Source of the DNA: Pseudomonas taiwanensis DSM 21245
GTDB lineage: Bacteria; Pseudomonadota; Gammaproteobacteria; Pseudomonadales; Pseudomonadaceae
DNA: 64,000 bases
Direction of reading: 5' to 3'
Assembly (NCBI RefSeq): GCF_000425785.1
Contig: NZ_AUEC01000005.1
Span: 1 to 64,000, forward strand
Shown here: positions 46,659 to 56,689 of the stretch, piece by piece
Numbering within the stretch: the stretch's first letter is position 1
How the letters are laid out: each line of letters opens with the position of its first letter
Program-made: the position numbers and the translations under genes
Notes under the pieces: model-generated
Seen by the model: only the letters and a program-made list of their open reading frames with translations
Database searches by the model: none
What the model was told of the DNA's origin: nothing

Positions 46659-47907
46659 TACGGTCCAGGCTCAGGTGGTTGAGGAAGTTGGAGAAGCACA
46701 TCCAGGCCGACAGCGCACTCAGGTCCCGGAACTGCTCCGGCAGGTATTTGGGGGGCTCCACCAGGCCTTCTTCGACCAGTTGGCGCAGGGTGCGCATGTC
46801 TTCCAGGGTGGTCTTGCCGCAGAACAGCAGTGGAATCTGCTCCAGCTTGCCCTTCTTCACGGCCAACTGAATGTAGTTGTAAACCATGATGAAGCCCTTG
46901 AGGTAGGACAAGTCCTTGGTGAATGGCAAGCCATTGGGCACCGAACCGCGGAATACCCGGCTGGCATTGCTGTAGCACTGCGCCATTTCGAAACCTTGCT
47001 CGCGGAAGAACGCGAAGACCTGCAAGAAGTCCGCCCCCTCCTCGACCATATGGATGGCCCGGGTGCGGTTGGTCAGCTTGCGCAACCGGCAGGGGTAGGA
47101 CGCAAAGGCGATCACCTCCATGAGGATGGCCAACCCCTCCTGGGTCACCGTCGACGAGGGCGGGCCCTTGGCCAGGAAGGTGCAGATCGGCTGGTTGAGA
47201 CCGTTCAGCGTGGTGCCCACATGCACCAGTCCCTCGTGAACTTCCAGCGCGCGCACATCGCGGCTGTTGAACATGGCGTCGGCGCGGACCTTGATGTAGT
47301 CGGCTCCCGCCGCGGCATCGGCGACGATACCGTCGGACTCGAATACGCGAATGGTTTCCTCTGCCTCGCCGAACACCTTGTTCAGGCGGTGCTGGAGGAT
47401 GTCCACGGCCTCCTTGGCGGTAAGGTTCTTCGGTTCGTCCTTGAGGTCGCCACGGCCGTCGATGTTGTTCAGGTAGTCCGAGAGCATCAGGCCCAGATCG
47501 GCCAAGGTCGGGTCACCCGCGTGGAAGGCGTCGGAAGCGGCGCCGTAGAGCTCCTGCGAGATCAGACCGAAATCCTCGGTGCCACGCGCTTCGAGCATGC
47601 GCACCACCATGCGGTACTCCTTGCACATGCGCCGCATGATCTGCCCAACCGGGTTGAATTGGCCCAACTGGCGGGTGATATCGCGCTCGATGCTCTGGAA
47701 CTCGGCCTTGACCGCGCTGGAATCGAACGACAGAGGGCGGGACTGGTAATAGGCACGGTCGACGGCCGGCGGTTCCTTGCCCTTGGCCTTGAGAAAGCCT
47801 TGGCGGATGCTGTCGTCCCACTTCACCGCGTCCAGGACCCGGATCGGGGTCTGTGCCGCGACGATGCGGTCGGACAGGGCGCGGATGGTTTGCTGGTATT
47901 CGTCCAC
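46630..47907 (-). CDS. DUF1704 'QEGLA' protein, putative zinc metallopeptidase
   Basis: A 425-residue protein of the family called flavohemoglobin expression-modulating QEGLA-motif protein (DUF1704). The HEGLVH at residues 224-229 is an HExxxH zinc motif, and the Glu of VTQEGLA (256-260) is spaced like the third ligand. This matches the architecture of vertebrate tubulin tyrosine carboxypeptidases MATCAP/TMCP, which belong to DUF1704. No signal peptide is present, so it should act in the cytoplasm. A GTG at 47907 is preceded by AAGGAG at six bases; a TTG ten codons earlier is poorer. It is followed by the lipoprotein hydrolase with overlap. The bacterial substrate is unknown; a tubulin substrate is not implied. 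Confidence 0.85.
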   Translation of the reverse strand: MDEYQQTIRALSDRIVAAQTPIRVLDAVKWDDSIRQGFLKAKGKEPPAVDRAYYQSRPLSFDSSAVKAEFQSIERDITRQLGQFNPVGQIMRRMCKEYRMVVRMLEARGTEDFGLISQELYGAASDAFHAGDPTLADLGLMLSDYLNNIDGRGDLKDEPKNLTAKEAVDILQHRLNKVFGEAEETIRVFESDGIVADAAAGADYIKVRADAMFNSRDVRALEVHEGLVHVGTTLNGLNQPICTFLAKGPPSSTVTQEGLAILMEVIAFASYPCRLRKLTNRTRAIHMVEEGADFLQVFAFFREQGFEMAQCYSNASRVFRGSVPNGLPFTKDLSYLKGFIMVYNYIQLAVKKGKLEQIPLLFCGKTTLEDMRTLRQLVEEGLVEPPKYLPEQFRDLSALSAWMCFSNFLNHLSLDRIEADYANIL

Positions 47908-47959
47908 CGGGGACTCCTTATTGGAACTGAGTGCCAAGCCTTTGCATTGCCTGTACCGG

Positions 47960-48024
47960 CCTCTTCGCGGCTAAATCCACCACAGGTACTGCAATCCCTG
48001 TAGGAGCGGCTTTAGCCGCGAAGC
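47960..48024. repeat. REP element with partial inverse copy
   Basis: GTAGGAGCGGCTTTAGCCGC (48000-48019) and its GAAGC end is a full REP copy, with a truncated inverse copy CTTCGCGGCTAAATCCAC at 47962-47979. It shares the core with the pair at 34501-34579 and lies between the DUF1704 gene and the 182-residue lipoprotein gene. Confidence 0.8.
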
Positions 48025-48035
48025 AGCCAACACGG

Positions 48036-48584
48036 TTATTTGCCGGCCCGCTGGAACCGCGCCACCTCGACGAAAAGGTCGGAGTTGGCCGGGTCGTCCA
48101 GGTAGGCCAATACCCGCGCCGACGGGCTGTCGATCAATATGCCCTCACCATTGTCCTCAGGCACCTCGGTGCTGCGCCCACTCAGCTCCTTCTTCTCGAC
48201 CGCCTGCTGCACCTGCTCGACGTCCAGGTTGTAAAGCACCAGCTCCTTGCCATCGACGATGTCGAAACCGCCGATCAGGAAATTGCCGCCCAGGCGCTTG
48301 GGAACCCCGGCCGACAGGTACCAGCGGTTGCCGTGGCGCGACACAGTGAACACATATTCTTCGGGTTTCTTGCCCTTCGCAGTGGCAACCGCCTTGTAGG
48401 CATCGGCACCACTGCGGCTGATCACCAGCTTCAGCGGCTCGCCCCACGCGTCCTTGCTGCTCCATTTGCCGAGCAAGGCCTTGGGCGCCGCCTGGTTGCT
48501 CGGCAGCGGCTCATGGAAGGTCACCAGACAACCGCCCAGCAGCAGGAATGACAACGTCAACAACACCACACGCCAGGCTTTCAT
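48036..48584 (-). CDS. Hypothetical lipoprotein, 182 residues
   Basis: Signal peptide MKAWRVVLLTLSFLLLGGC with Cys19 as lipidation site. The mature domain begins LVTFHEPLPSNQAAPKALLGKWSSKDAWGEPLKLVI, suggesting a calycin/lipocalin-like barrel (GKW near the start), but I do not recognise a family. The C-terminal part mentions no catalytic motif. The ATG at 48584 follows AAGGAG at six bases. It is adjacent to the TetR gene, same strand, 29 bases downstream, so may be cotranscribed with it. Confidence 0.78.
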   Translation of the reverse strand: MKAWRVVLLTLSFLLLGGCLVTFHEPLPSNQAAPKALLGKWSSKDAWGEPLKLVISRSGADAYKAVATAKGKKPEEYVFTVSRHGNRWYLSAGVPKRLGGNFLIGGFDIVDGKELVLYNLDVEQVQQAVEKKELSGRSTEVPEDNGEGILIDSPSARVLAYLDDPANSDLFVEVARFQRAGK

Positions 48585-48613
48585 CAAGTTCTCCTTGAAA
48601 GTTCGGTCTCAGC

Positions 48614-49330
48614 TCAGCCCGATGCCAACACCAGGTGCAAGTATCGGGTAAGCATAGCGAGCATCTGCCCATCGGCCTGCGTGTCAGCGTCCTTGAGCAG
48701 GCCCTGATATTCCATCTGCTCGATTATCGCCGTCAACATGTGGGCGTCCTGTTCCGGTTGCCGCGAGCCGACCACTTGCAGCAGCTGGCGGGTGCCATGC
48801 AGCAGGATCTGCTCGTGGGCACAGACCAGCTCGGCCAGACGCGGGCACAGCAATGCCTCCTGACGGAAGGCCTGCTCGGCCATGAGGAAGTCTCGGCGGT
48901 TGAGCAACTGGCGCGACACATAGTCGGCGGTCATGCGCGCCACCTCGTCGGCCAGCCGTGCCCGCGACTCCAGGCTGCCATCACCCTGCGCCACCAACTG
49001 GCGCAGCAGCACTTCAGTATTGGCCCACAACTTGGCCATATAGGCGGCACTTCGCTCGACGTACTGGGCGAAGGTATCGGTGAGCAGGTCCTCGATATCC
49101 TTGAAGTAATAGGTGGTAGCCGATAGCGGCACACCCGCCTCGGCGGCTACCGCCCGGTGGCGCACACCACGGACACCATCACGCACGACGATCCGCATGG
49201 CGGCGTCGAGGATCAGCTGGCGGCGTTGCTCGCTGCCTTGGCGGGCAGTCTTGCGGCCTTGGTATTGCACGCTTTCGGCGACGGCGGTGGCGATGCCGGC
49301 GGCGCCCTGGTGAGGCATTGCGGGTGTCAC
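48614..49330 (-). CDS. TetR-family transcriptional regulator
   Basis: A 238-residue regulator with a 25-residue N-terminal extension before the DNA-binding domain. The helix-turn-helix is VRGVRHRAVAAEAGVPLSATTYYFKDIEDLL (about residues 53-83), followed by a helical ligand domain. It lies downstream of lysS (130 bases) and upstream of the 182-residue lipoprotein gene. Targets are unknown; the coupled lipoprotein gene is a plausible one. It corresponds in position to PA3699-type regulators. Confidence 0.88.
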   Translation of the reverse strand: MTPAMPHQGAAGIATAVAESVQYQGRKTARQGSEQRRQLILDAAMRIVVRDGVRGVRHRAVAAEAGVPLSATTYYFKDIEDLLTDTFAQYVERSAAYMAKLWANTEVLLRQLVAQGDGSLESRARLADEVARMTADYVSRQLLNRRDFLMAEQAFRQEALLCPRLAELVCAHEQILLHGTRQLLQVVGSRQPEQDAHMLTAIIEQMEYQGLLKDADTQADGQMLAMLTRYLHLVLASG

Positions 49331-49425
49331 GGGGGGTACCTCATGAACAGTGTTTCGTCAGTGCCGGACGCTTCGCGGCTGCGGATGCGAAGCGGCCGGC
49401 ACCACCAATACGGATGTACAGGCAA

Positions 49426-49451
49426 GAAAAAGCCGCCTCGAAAGGCGGCTC
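49426..49451 (-). terminator. Rho-independent terminator of lysS
   Basis: On the minus strand AGCCGCC pairs with GGCGGCT (49431-49437 with 49444-49450), followed by TTTTT. The hairpin begins 12 bases after the lysS stop. Confidence 0.9.
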
Positions 49452-49462
49452 GTTCAATTGAC

Positions 49463-50965
49463 TCAGGCCTGCGGACGCATGTGCGGGAACAGGATCACGT
49501 CACGGATAGACGGCGAGTTGGTCAGCAACATCACCAGGCGGTCGATACCGATACCTTCGCCCGCGGTCGGCGGCATGCCGTATTCGAGGGCGCGGACGAA
49601 GTCGGCATCGTAGTGCATGGCTTCGTCGTCACCGGCATCCTTCTCGGCCACCTGGGCCAGGAAGCGTTCGGCCTGGTCTTCGGCATCATTGAGCTCGGAG
49701 TAGGCATTGGCGATTTCGCGGCCACCGATGAACAGCTCGAAGCGGTCGGTAACCGCCGGGTTCTGGTCGTTGCGACGGGCCAGCGGCGAGACCTCGAACG
49801 GGTACTCGGTGATGAAGTGGGGCTGCTCCAGCTTGTGCTCGACCAGCTCTTCGAAAATCATCACCTGCAGTTTGCCCAGGCCTTCGTGGCCCAGCACCTT
49901 GGCACCGGCCTTCTTGGCGATTTCACGGGCGCGGTCGACGTCCTGCAGGTCGGCAGCGGTGAGTTCCGGGTTGTACTTGAGGATCGAGTCGAACACCGAC
50001 AGGCGGGCGAACGGCTCGCCAAAGTGGAATACCTTGTCGCCGTACGGCACATCGGTGGAACCCAGGACCAGCTGCGCCAGCTCGCGGAACAGTTCCTCGG
50101 TGAGGTCCATGTTGTCGCGGTAGTCGGCGTAGGCCTGGTAGAACTCGAGCATGGTGAACTCGGGGTTGTGACGAGTCGACACACCTTCGTTACGGAAGTT
50201 GCGGTTGATCTCGAAGACTTTCTCGAAGCCACCGACCACCAGGCGCTTGAGGTACAGCTCGGGCGCGATACGCAGGAACATGGCCATGTCCAGCGCGTTG
50301 TGGTGGGTTTCGAACGGCTTGGCCGCAGCGCCGCCCGGAATGGTCTGCAGCATCGGCGTTTCGACTTCGAGGAAGTCGCGCTCGATGAGGAACTTGCGGA
50401 TATGCGAGATCACCTGCGAACGAACGCGGAAGGTGTGGCGGGTTTCTTCGTTGACCATCAGGTCGACGTAGCGCTGGCGGTAGCGCTGCTCGGTGTCGGT
50501 CAAGCCGTGGTGCTTGTCCGGCAGCGGGCGCAGCGACTTGGTCAGCAGGCGCACATCGGTCATTTCCACGTACAGGTCGCCCTTGCCAGAACGGGCCAGG
50601 GTGCCTTCGGCGCTGATGATGTCGCCCAGGTCCCAGGTCTTGACCGCAGCCAGGGTTTCTTCCGGCAGGGTCTTGCGGTTGACGTAGACCTGGATGCGGC
50701 CAGTCATGTCCTGGATGACCATGAACGAGCCACGGTTGAGCATGATGCGGCCTGCCACCTTGACCGGAATCGCTGCAGCTTCCAGCTCTTCCTTGGTCTT
50801 GTCCGCGTACTGTTTCTGCAGGTCGTTGCAGTAGCTGTCGCGGCGGAAGTCGTTGGGGAAGGCATTGCCTTTGGCGCGCTCGGCGGCAAGTTTTTCCTTG
50901 CGCAGCGCGATCAGGGCGTTTTCTTCCTGTTGCAGGTCTTGCGGTTGGGTGTTGAGGTCGCTCAT
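49463..50965 (-). CDS. lysS: Lysyl-tRNA synthetase, class II
   Basis: A 500-residue class II synthetase charging tRNA-Lys. The N-terminal OB-fold anticodon-binding domain ([20 protein letters not shown]) is followed by motif 1 ([17 protein letters not shown]), motif 2 ([20 protein letters not shown]) and motif 3 ([19 protein letters not shown]). Full length. It lies 93 bases downstream of prfB, the conserved prfB-lysS operon; a clear terminator follows. Confidence 0.97.
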   Translation of the reverse strand: MSDLNTQPQDLQQEENALIALRKEKLAAERAKGNAFPNDFRRDSYCNDLQKQYADKTKEELEAAAIPVKVAGRIMLNRGSFMVIQDMTGRIQVYVNRKTLPEETLAAVKTWDLGDIISAEGTLARSGKGDLYVEMTDVRLLTKSLRPLPDKHHGLTDTEQRYRQRYVDLMVNEETRHTFRVRSQVISHIRKFLIERDFLEVETPMLQTIPGGAAAKPFETHHNALDMAMFLRIAPELYLKRLVVGGFEKVFEINRNFRNEGVSTRHNPEFTMLEFYQAYADYRDNMDLTEELFRELAQLVLGSTDVPYGDKVFHFGEPFARLSVFDSILKYNPELTAADLQDVDRAREIAKKAGAKVLGHEGLGKLQVMIFEELVEHKLEQPHFITEYPFEVSPLARRNDQNPAVTDRFELFIGGREIANAYSELNDAEDQAERFLAQVAEKDAGDDEAMHYDADFVRALEYGMPPTAGEGIGIDRLVMLLTNSPSIRDVILFPHMRPQA

Positions 50966-51058
50966 GTCGTCATTCTTTCCATCAGGTGTTCGTTGCCCCT
51001 GTCGGGCAGGGCACGCGATACGGGCCGATGGCCTCGTATCGCGGCGGTGGTATGCGGT

Positions 51059-52154
51059 TTACAGGCCCTGCTTGAGGCTTGCTTCCAGGTACTGGTCGAG
51101 GTCGCCGTCCAGGACCTTCTGGCAGTCGCTACGCTCGACGCCGGTACGCAGGTCCTTGATGCGCGAGTCATCCAGCACGTAGGAGCGGATCTGGTGGCCC
51201 CAGCCGATGTCCGACTTGCTGTCTTCCAGCGCCTGCGAAGCGGCATTGCGCTTCTGCATTTCCAGCTCGTACAGCTTGGCCCGCAGCATTTTCATGGCGG
51301 TGTCCTTGTTGGCGTGCTGGGAGCGTTCGTTCTGGCAGGCCACCACGGTGTTGGTCGGCACGTGAGTGATACGCACCGCCGAGTCGGTGGTGTTGACGTG
51401 CTGACCACCGGCACCGGAGGAGCGGTAGGTGTCGATACGCAGGTCGGCCGGGTTGATTTCGATCTCGACCTTGTCGTCGATCTCGGGCGAGACGAATACC
51501 GCCGAGAACGAGGTGTGGCGACGGGCACCGGAGTCGAACGGGCTCTTGCGCACCAGGCGGTGCACGCCGATCTCGGTACGCAGCCAGCCAAAGGCGTACT
51601 CGCCCTTGATGTGCACCGTAGCGCCCTTGATGCCGGCGACCTCACCTTCGGAAAGCTCGATGATGGTGGCATCGAAACCACGCTTGTCGGCCCAGCGCAG
51701 GTACATGCGCAGCAGGATGTTGGCCCAGTCCTGCGCCTCGGTGCCGCCAGAGCCGGCCTGGATGTCCAGGTAGGCGTTGTTCATGTCCATCTCGCCGCTG
51801 AACATGCGACGGAACTCAAGCTGGGCCAGGATTTCTTCCAGGCCTTGCAGCTCGGTCACGACGTCGCTGACGGCGCCTTCGTCATTTTCTTCGACGGCCA
51901 TGTCCAGCAGGTCCTTGCAGTCGGTCAAGCCGTTGGACATCTTGTCCAGGGTCTCGACGACCTGCGCCAGCATGGCACGCTCACGGCCCAGCGCCTGGGC
52001 GTACTCAGGCTTGTTCCAGACGTTGGGGTCTTCCAGCTCGCGGTTGACTTCGATCAGGCGGTCATGCTTGTGATCGTAGTCAAAGATACCCCCGAATGGA
52101 CTGGGAACGCTCGGTGAGGTCCTTGATGGTGTTCAGAATCGGTTGGATTTCCAT
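51059..52154 (-). CDS. prfB: Peptide chain release factor 2, with programmed +1 frameshift
   Basis: The coding sequence joins 52154-52083 (24 codons, [13 protein letters not shown] to RGYL) with 52081-51059, skipping base 52082, to give 364 residues. The shift site on the minus strand reads GGGGGT-AT-CTT-TGA-C: an internal Shine-Dalgarno-like GGGGGT (52093-52088), slippery CTT and in-frame TGA at 52082-52080. RF2 recognises TGA, so low RF2 favours frameshifting and autoregulates synthesis; this is established for prfB. The GGQ loop ([17 protein letters not shown]) and the SPF anticodon-like motif ([11 protein letters not shown]) are present. Annotators may otherwise start it at 51973. Confidence 0.96.
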
Positions 52155-52279
52155 GGGCGGGCAGCTCTCGTGCGAATTCGGTGAAAAGCCCGCGAGTATA
52201 ACCCAGTCTGGAGCCTGGCGGCAGACCCGCCGGGCGGTAGAAAATGGTGTCGGCCCAGGGGACGTAAAGCGCTTGCACG

Positions 52280-52343
52280 GTCTTCTCGCCAGCAAGCCCG
52301 GTGCGACCACGGCAGGCACCCGCTTGCCGGCGATGCGGCCCTG
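52280..52343. repeat. Degenerate REP-like pair upstream of prfB/downstream of wspR
   Basis: CTTCTCGCCAGCAAGCCCGG (52282-52301) and CCGCTTGCCGGCGATGCGGC (52320-52339) are imperfect inverse copies. They lie in the 189-base gap between the wspR stop and the prfB start, which shows no other structure. Confidence 0.5.
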
Positions 52344-53348
52344 TCAGGCGATACCAACCTGATTGCGACCGCTGTTCTTGGCCAGGTACAACCCCTTGTC
52401 CGCCGCCGAGATCAATTGCCGGCAATGACTGCCGATACTCGGCGTCTGCGTTGCCAGGCCAATGCTCACGGTCAGCACCGAGTCGGCGTGGGGGGCACTG
52501 TGCGGGATATTCAGCCCGAGGATGGTCTGGCGTAGCTTCTCCGCCACCAGCCGGGCGCCTCCCGGCGACGTGTTGGGCAACACCAGGGCAAACTCTTCGC
52601 CACCATAGCGCGCCGGCAGGTCGGAGGGACGCGAGCAGCAGTCCCGGATGGCATCGGCGACCTGACGCAGGGTCTCATCGCCTGCCAAATGGCCAAAGCT
52701 GTCGTTGTAGGCCTTGAAGTAGTCGACGTCGATCATCAGCAGCGACAGTTGCTGCTGTTCACGCATGGCCCGACGCCACTCCAGTTCCAGGTACTCATCG
52801 AAGTGACGGCGGTTGGACAAGCCGGTAAGGCCGTCGGAGTTCATCAGCCGCTGCAGCATCAGGTTGGTGTCGAGCAGTTGCTGCTGGCTCACGCGCAAGG
52901 CGCGGTAGGCTTCGTCTCGTTGCAACAGGGTCAGGTATGAACGCGAGTGGTAGCGAATACGTGCTACCAGCTCGATGGTATCCGGCAGCTTGACCAGGTA
53001 ATCGTTGGCTCCAGCAGCGAACGCCGCGCTCTTGACCAGCGGGTCTTCCTTGGTCGACAGCACGATGATCGGGATGTCCTGGGTCGCTGCATTGCTACGG
53101 TATTCGCGCACCAGGGTCAGCCCGTCCAGGCCAGGCATGATCAGGTCCTGAAGAATCACCGTAGGCTTGATGAGCACTGCCTGGGCCACGGCCTGGTGCG
53201 GATCGGCACAGAAGTGGAAGTCGATGTTCTCTTCGTGGGCCAGGCCACGACGCACCGCCTCGCCGATCATGGCCTGGTCGTCGACCAACAGGACCATTGC
53301 CGAGTTTTCGTTGGTGGTCGTGAAACCGTCGATCGGTAGATCATTCAT
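52344..53348 (-). CDS. wspR: Response-regulator diguanylate cyclase WspR
   Basis: A 334-residue output protein of the Wsp surface-sensing system that makes cyclic di-GMP when phosphorylated by WspE. The receiver domain has its acceptor Asp68 in [12 protein letters not shown], a helical linker joins it to the GGDEF domain with the active-site GGEEF at 249-253. The allosteric inhibitory I-site RPSD (240-243) lies five residues before it, so product inhibition should be intact. Last gene of the wsp cluster, 51 bases after wspF. The start has only a weak ribosome site, with a later Met (MVLLVDDQ) as an alternative. Confidence 0.95.
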   Translation of the reverse strand: MNDLPIDGFTTTNENSAMVLLVDDQAMIGEAVRRGLAHEENIDFHFCADPHQAVAQAVLIKPTVILQDLIMPGLDGLTLVREYRSNAATQDIPIIVLSTKEDPLVKSAAFAAGANDYLVKLPDTIELVARIRYHSRSYLTLLQRDEAYRALRVSQQQLLDTNLMLQRLMNSDGLTGLSNRRHFDEYLELEWRRAMREQQQLSLLMIDVDYFKAYNDSFGHLAGDETLRQVADAIRDCCSRPSDLPARYGGEEFALVLPNTSPGGARLVAEKLRQTILGLNIPHSAPHADSVLTVSIGLATQTPSIGSHCRQLISAADKGLYLAKNSGRNQVGIA

Positions 53349-53399
53349 CCGTAATCATCCAGTCACTGCCGGCCAGGCGGCGTGATGCAATACATATCG

Positions 53400-54413
53400 T
53401 CATTTTGCAAAGATTTCCATCAGTCGCCCGGCGATTCGCTCCAGCGGGCGTATTTCCACCGCAGCATCAATGGCCGCAGCAGCCTTGGGCATGCCATACA
53501 CCGCGCTGCTGGACTGATCCTGCGCGATGGTCAAAAAGCCTTGCTGGCGCATCAGTTTCAGGCCATGGGCACCGTCGCGGCCCATGCCGGTGAGCAGCAC
53601 GCCTACCGCGTCACCGCTCCAGAAACGTGCAACGCTCTCGAAGAACACATCGATCGAAGGCCGATAGATTTCGTTGACCGGTTCGGCAGTGTAGGCCAAC
53701 TGGCCATTTTGCAGCAGACGTATGTGGTGGTTGGTTCCCGCCAGCAGCACCTGCCCAGGTTGCGGCGGCTCGCCTTCACGGGCCAGGCGCACAGGGAGTC
53801 CACTGGCGGTGCTGAGCCACTCGGCCATGCCGGCCGCAAACACCTGGTCGACGTGCTGGACCAGCACGATGGCGGCGGGAAACTCTGGCGGCAGGCCCTT
53901 GAGCAGCACTTCGAGCGCTGCTGGCCCTCCGGCCGAAGAGCCGATGGCCACCAGTCCGCGGCGCTGTGATGCCGATCGCAGCGGGGCCGATACCGACTTC
54001 GCCGCACTGGTGCGTTGCTGGCCGATCAACCAGCCGATATTGAGGATCTTGCGCAGCAGCGGTGCCGCCGCCTCGCGGGCATCTCCCGCCCCCAGGGCCG
54101 GGGTATCGACCACATCCAGCGCACCATGGCCCATGGCCTCGAACACCCGGTGCACGTTCTGCTTGCGGTCGACGGTGACGATCACGATGGCGCATGGGGT
54201 CTCGGCCATGATCCGCCGTGTGGCCTCGACACCGTCCATCACCGGCATGATCAGGTCCATCAGGATCAGGTCCGGCAGTTCCTCGCTGCAACGGCGCACG
54301 GCTTCGGCGCCGTCGCCGGCCACCCAGATCACCTGGTGTGCAGGCTCGAAGGCCAGGGCCCGGCGCAGGGCTTCAACGGCAAGTGGCATGTCGTTAACGA
54401 TGGCGATCTTCAT
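53400..54413 (-). CDS. wspF: Methylesterase WspF (CheB-like)
   Basis: A 337-residue CheB-type response regulator that demethylates WspA and so lowers signalling. The receiver has acceptor Asp53 in ILMDLIMPVMDG; the C-terminal methylesterase has the catalytic Ser in GSSAGGPAAL, His in VLVQHVDQ and Asp in GMGRDGAHG. Its start overlaps the wspE stop by four bases. Loss of WspF raises cyclic di-GMP and gives wrinkly colonies in pseudomonads; the gene here is intact. Confidence 0.95.
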   Translation of the reverse strand: MKIAIVNDMPLAVEALRRALAFEPAHQVIWVAGDGAEAVRRCSEELPDLILMDLIMPVMDGVEATRRIMAETPCAIVIVTVDRKQNVHRVFEAMGHGALDVVDTPALGAGDAREAAAPLLRKILNIGWLIGQQRTSAAKSVSAPLRSASQRRGLVAIGSSAGGPAALEVLLKGLPPEFPAAIVLVQHVDQVFAAGMAEWLSTASGLPVRLAREGEPPQPGQVLLAGTNHHIRLLQNGQLAYTAEPVNEIYRPSIDVFFESVARFWSGDAVGVLLTGMGRDGAHGLKLMRQQGFLTIAQDQSSSAVYGMPKAAAAIDAAVEIRPLERIAGRLMEIFAK

Positions 54414-56689
54414 CCTTGAGCACCCCCAATCAGCTCCACCACGGCATCCAGCAACGCATCGTCATGGAAGCTGGCTTTAGCCAAATAGTAGTCGGCGCCA
54501 GCATCCAGGCCACGCCTGCGATCTTCTTCACGATCCTTGTACGACACCACCATCACGGGCAAGGTTTGCAGGCGTTGGTCACGGCGCACCAGGGTGACGA
54601 GTTCGATACCGTCCATGCGCGGCATGTCGATATCGGTGATCAGCAGGTCGAAGTCCTCGCCACGCAGCGCGTTCCAGCCGTCCATGCCATCGACCGCCAC
54701 GGCTACCTCGTAGCCGCGCGTGCTCAGCAACTTGCGTTGCAGCTCGCGCACCGTCAGCGAATCGTCGACCACCAGGATGCGTTTGCGATCCGCACCACGC
54801 GCGCCGTGGGCGCTGCGTTCGATGCGCTCCAGGCGGCCGGTGCTGAGCAGCTTCTCGACCGAGCGCAGCAGGTCTTCGACGTCGACGATTAGCACCACTG
54901 AGCCATCATCGAGCAGCGCACCGGCGGATATGTCCTGGATCTTGCCCAGCCGCGGGTCGAGCGGCATCACCACCAGCACGCGCTCGCCAATCAAACGCTC
55001 CACGGCCACGCCATAAAGCTGTTCGCGCTCGCGGATCACCACCACCCGCAGGCTGCTTTCATCGCCCTGCCCCGCTGGACGGTTGAGCAACTGGGTGGCG
55101 GCGACCAGGCCTACATGGCGGCCTTCGTGCCAGAAGTGCTGGCGGCCCTCGACCTGCACGATCTCCTCGGCAGCCACCTCCAGGGTGCGCTCGATGTGAG
55201 CCAGCGGGAAGGCATATGCCTCACCGCCTACCTCGACCACCAGGCTGCGCACCACCGACAGCGTCAGCGGCACTTCCAGTTGAAAACGACAGCCTTGCCC
55301 GGCCACCTGGGTCAGTTCGATGGCACCGCGCAGGTCGCGCACCATGTGCTGCACCGCATCCAGGCCGACACCACGCCCGGACACCTCGGTCACCTTGTCG
55401 CGCAGGCTGAAGCCCGGCAGGAAGAGGAAGGTCAGCAACTCCGCCTCGCTCATTCGCGACAGCGTTTCGGCAGGCGACAATCCGCGCTCGGCGATGCTGC
55501 GGCGCAGTCGCTCCAGGTCGATACCGGCACCGTCGTCACTGAGCTCAAGCATCAACTGACCCGCCTGGTGGGAAGCGCGCAAGCGGATCACGCCCTCGGC
55601 CGGCTTGCCCGCCAGCACCCGCCGCTCGGGCAGCTCGATGCCATGGTCGACCGCATTGCGCAGCAGGTGAGTCAGTGGCGCCTCGAGCTTTTCCAGCACG
55701 TCGCGATCGACCTGGGTCTTCTCGCCCTCGATCTGCAGGCGCACCTGTTTGCCCAGCGAGCGACCAAGGTCGCGCACCATGCGGCTCTGGCCGGTCAGGA
55801 CATCGGCGAACGGCCGCATACGGCAGGCCAGGGCGGTGTCGTACAACAATTGGGCGCGCTGGCTGGCCTGCCAGCCGAACTCGTCGAGGTCGGCGGCCTG
55901 CTGCTGCAGGATCTCCTGGGTTTCCGCCAGCAGGCGCTGGGTCTGAGCCAGGGCTTCGAGCACTTCCAGACGCTGACCGCTGCCTTCGAGCTGGGTTTTC
56001 AGGCCATCGAGCGCGCGCATGCCTTGGCCATGCATGCGTTTGAGACGCTGCAAGGTGGCCAGGTACGGCTTGAGTCGCTGGGTCTCGACCAGTGACTTGC
56101 TGGAAAGATCGAGCAGGCTGTTGAGGCGGTCGGCGGTCACGCGTAATACCCGCTCACTGCCCTCGCTGCCTCGCTTGCCCGCCTTGCGCGGCGTCGGTTC
56201 GAGGTCAGCCTCTGGCTCTGCCGGGACAGGCCCGATCACTGGCGGTTGCACGAGCCTCTCAGGTTCTGGAACCTCGACTGCGAAGGGCGCGGCGGCTGTG
56301 GCGGGATCCAGCAGGCTCGCCATCTGCGCCAGGAAAGCTGGGACAGCCGCCTCACCGGCCGGGTCTCCCGGCGTGGCGATGTGCATCAGCAAGTCGGTGC
56401 CGCGCAACAGGGCGTCGATATGCTCGGCGCGCAGCAACAACCGCCCTTCCTGGGCTGCCACGAGGCAGTCCTCCATGACGTGGGCGACGCTGACGCCGGC
56501 ATCGATGCCAACGATTCGCGCGGCGCCTTTCAGCGAATGGGCCGCACGCATGCAGGCTTCCAACTGGTCAGCCTGGTTCGGATTGCGCTCCAGGGCCATC
56601 AACCCAACGCTGAGCACCTGGGTCTGGGCCTCGGCTTCGAGGCTGAACAGTTCGAGCAGCGAGGCGTCACGCAATTGTTCTGGGGTCAT
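54410..56689 (-). CDS. wspE: Hybrid chemotaxis-type histidine kinase WspE (CheA-CheY)
   Basis: A 759-residue kinase. Domains in order: HPt with phosphorylated His51 in RAAHSLKGAARI, a P1-P3 linker with VLRVTADRLNSLLDLS, a HATPase (LLRNAVDHGIELPERR, LSDDGAGIDLERLR, GRGVGLDAVQ), a CheW-like domain, and a C-terminal receiver with acceptor Asp686 in LLITDIDMPRMDG. It autophosphorylates and passes phosphate to WspR and WspF. The ATG at 56689 gives MTPEQLRDASLLELF; the frame extends 23 codons upstream inside wspD. It overlaps wspD by four bases. Confidence 0.95.
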   Translation of the reverse strand: MTPEQLRDASLLELFSLEAEAQTQVLSVGLMALERNPNQADQLEACMRAAHSLKGAARIVGIDAGVSVAHVMEDCLVAAQEGRLLLRAEHIDALLRGTDLLMHIATPGDPAGEAAVPAFLAQMASLLDPATAAAPFAVEVPEPERLVQPPVIGPVPAEPEADLEPTPRKAGKRGSEGSERVLRVTADRLNSLLDLSSKSLVETQRLKPYLATLQRLKRMHGQGMRALDGLKTQLEGSGQRLEVLEALAQTQRLLAETQEILQQQAADLDEFGWQASQRAQLLYDTALACRMRPFADVLTGQSRMVRDLGRSLGKQVRLQIEGEKTQVDRDVLEKLEAPLTHLLRNAVDHGIELPERRVLAGKPAEGVIRLRASHQAGQLMLELSDDGAGIDLERLRRSIAERGLSPAETLSRMSEAELLTFLFLPGFSLRDKVTEVSGRGVGLDAVQHMVRDLRGAIELTQVAGQGCRFQLEVPLTLSVVRSLVVEVGGEAYAFPLAHIERTLEVAAEEIVQVEGRQHFWHEGRHVGLVAATQLLNRPAGQGDESSLRVVVIREREQLYGVAVERLIGERVLVVMPLDPRLGKIQDISAGALLDDGSVVLIVDVEDLLRSVEKLLSTGRLERIERSAHGARGADRKRILVVDDSLTVRELQRKLLSTRGYEVAVAVDGMDGWNALRGEDFDLLITDIDMPRMDGIELVTLVRRDQRLQTLPVMVVSYKDREEDRRRGLDAGADYYLAKASFHDDALLDAVVELIGGAQG

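Noticed and set aside
51059..52154. prfB as a pseudogene with an internal stop
   Set aside because: The stop is part of the canonical programmed frameshift site, and the rest of the protein is intact.
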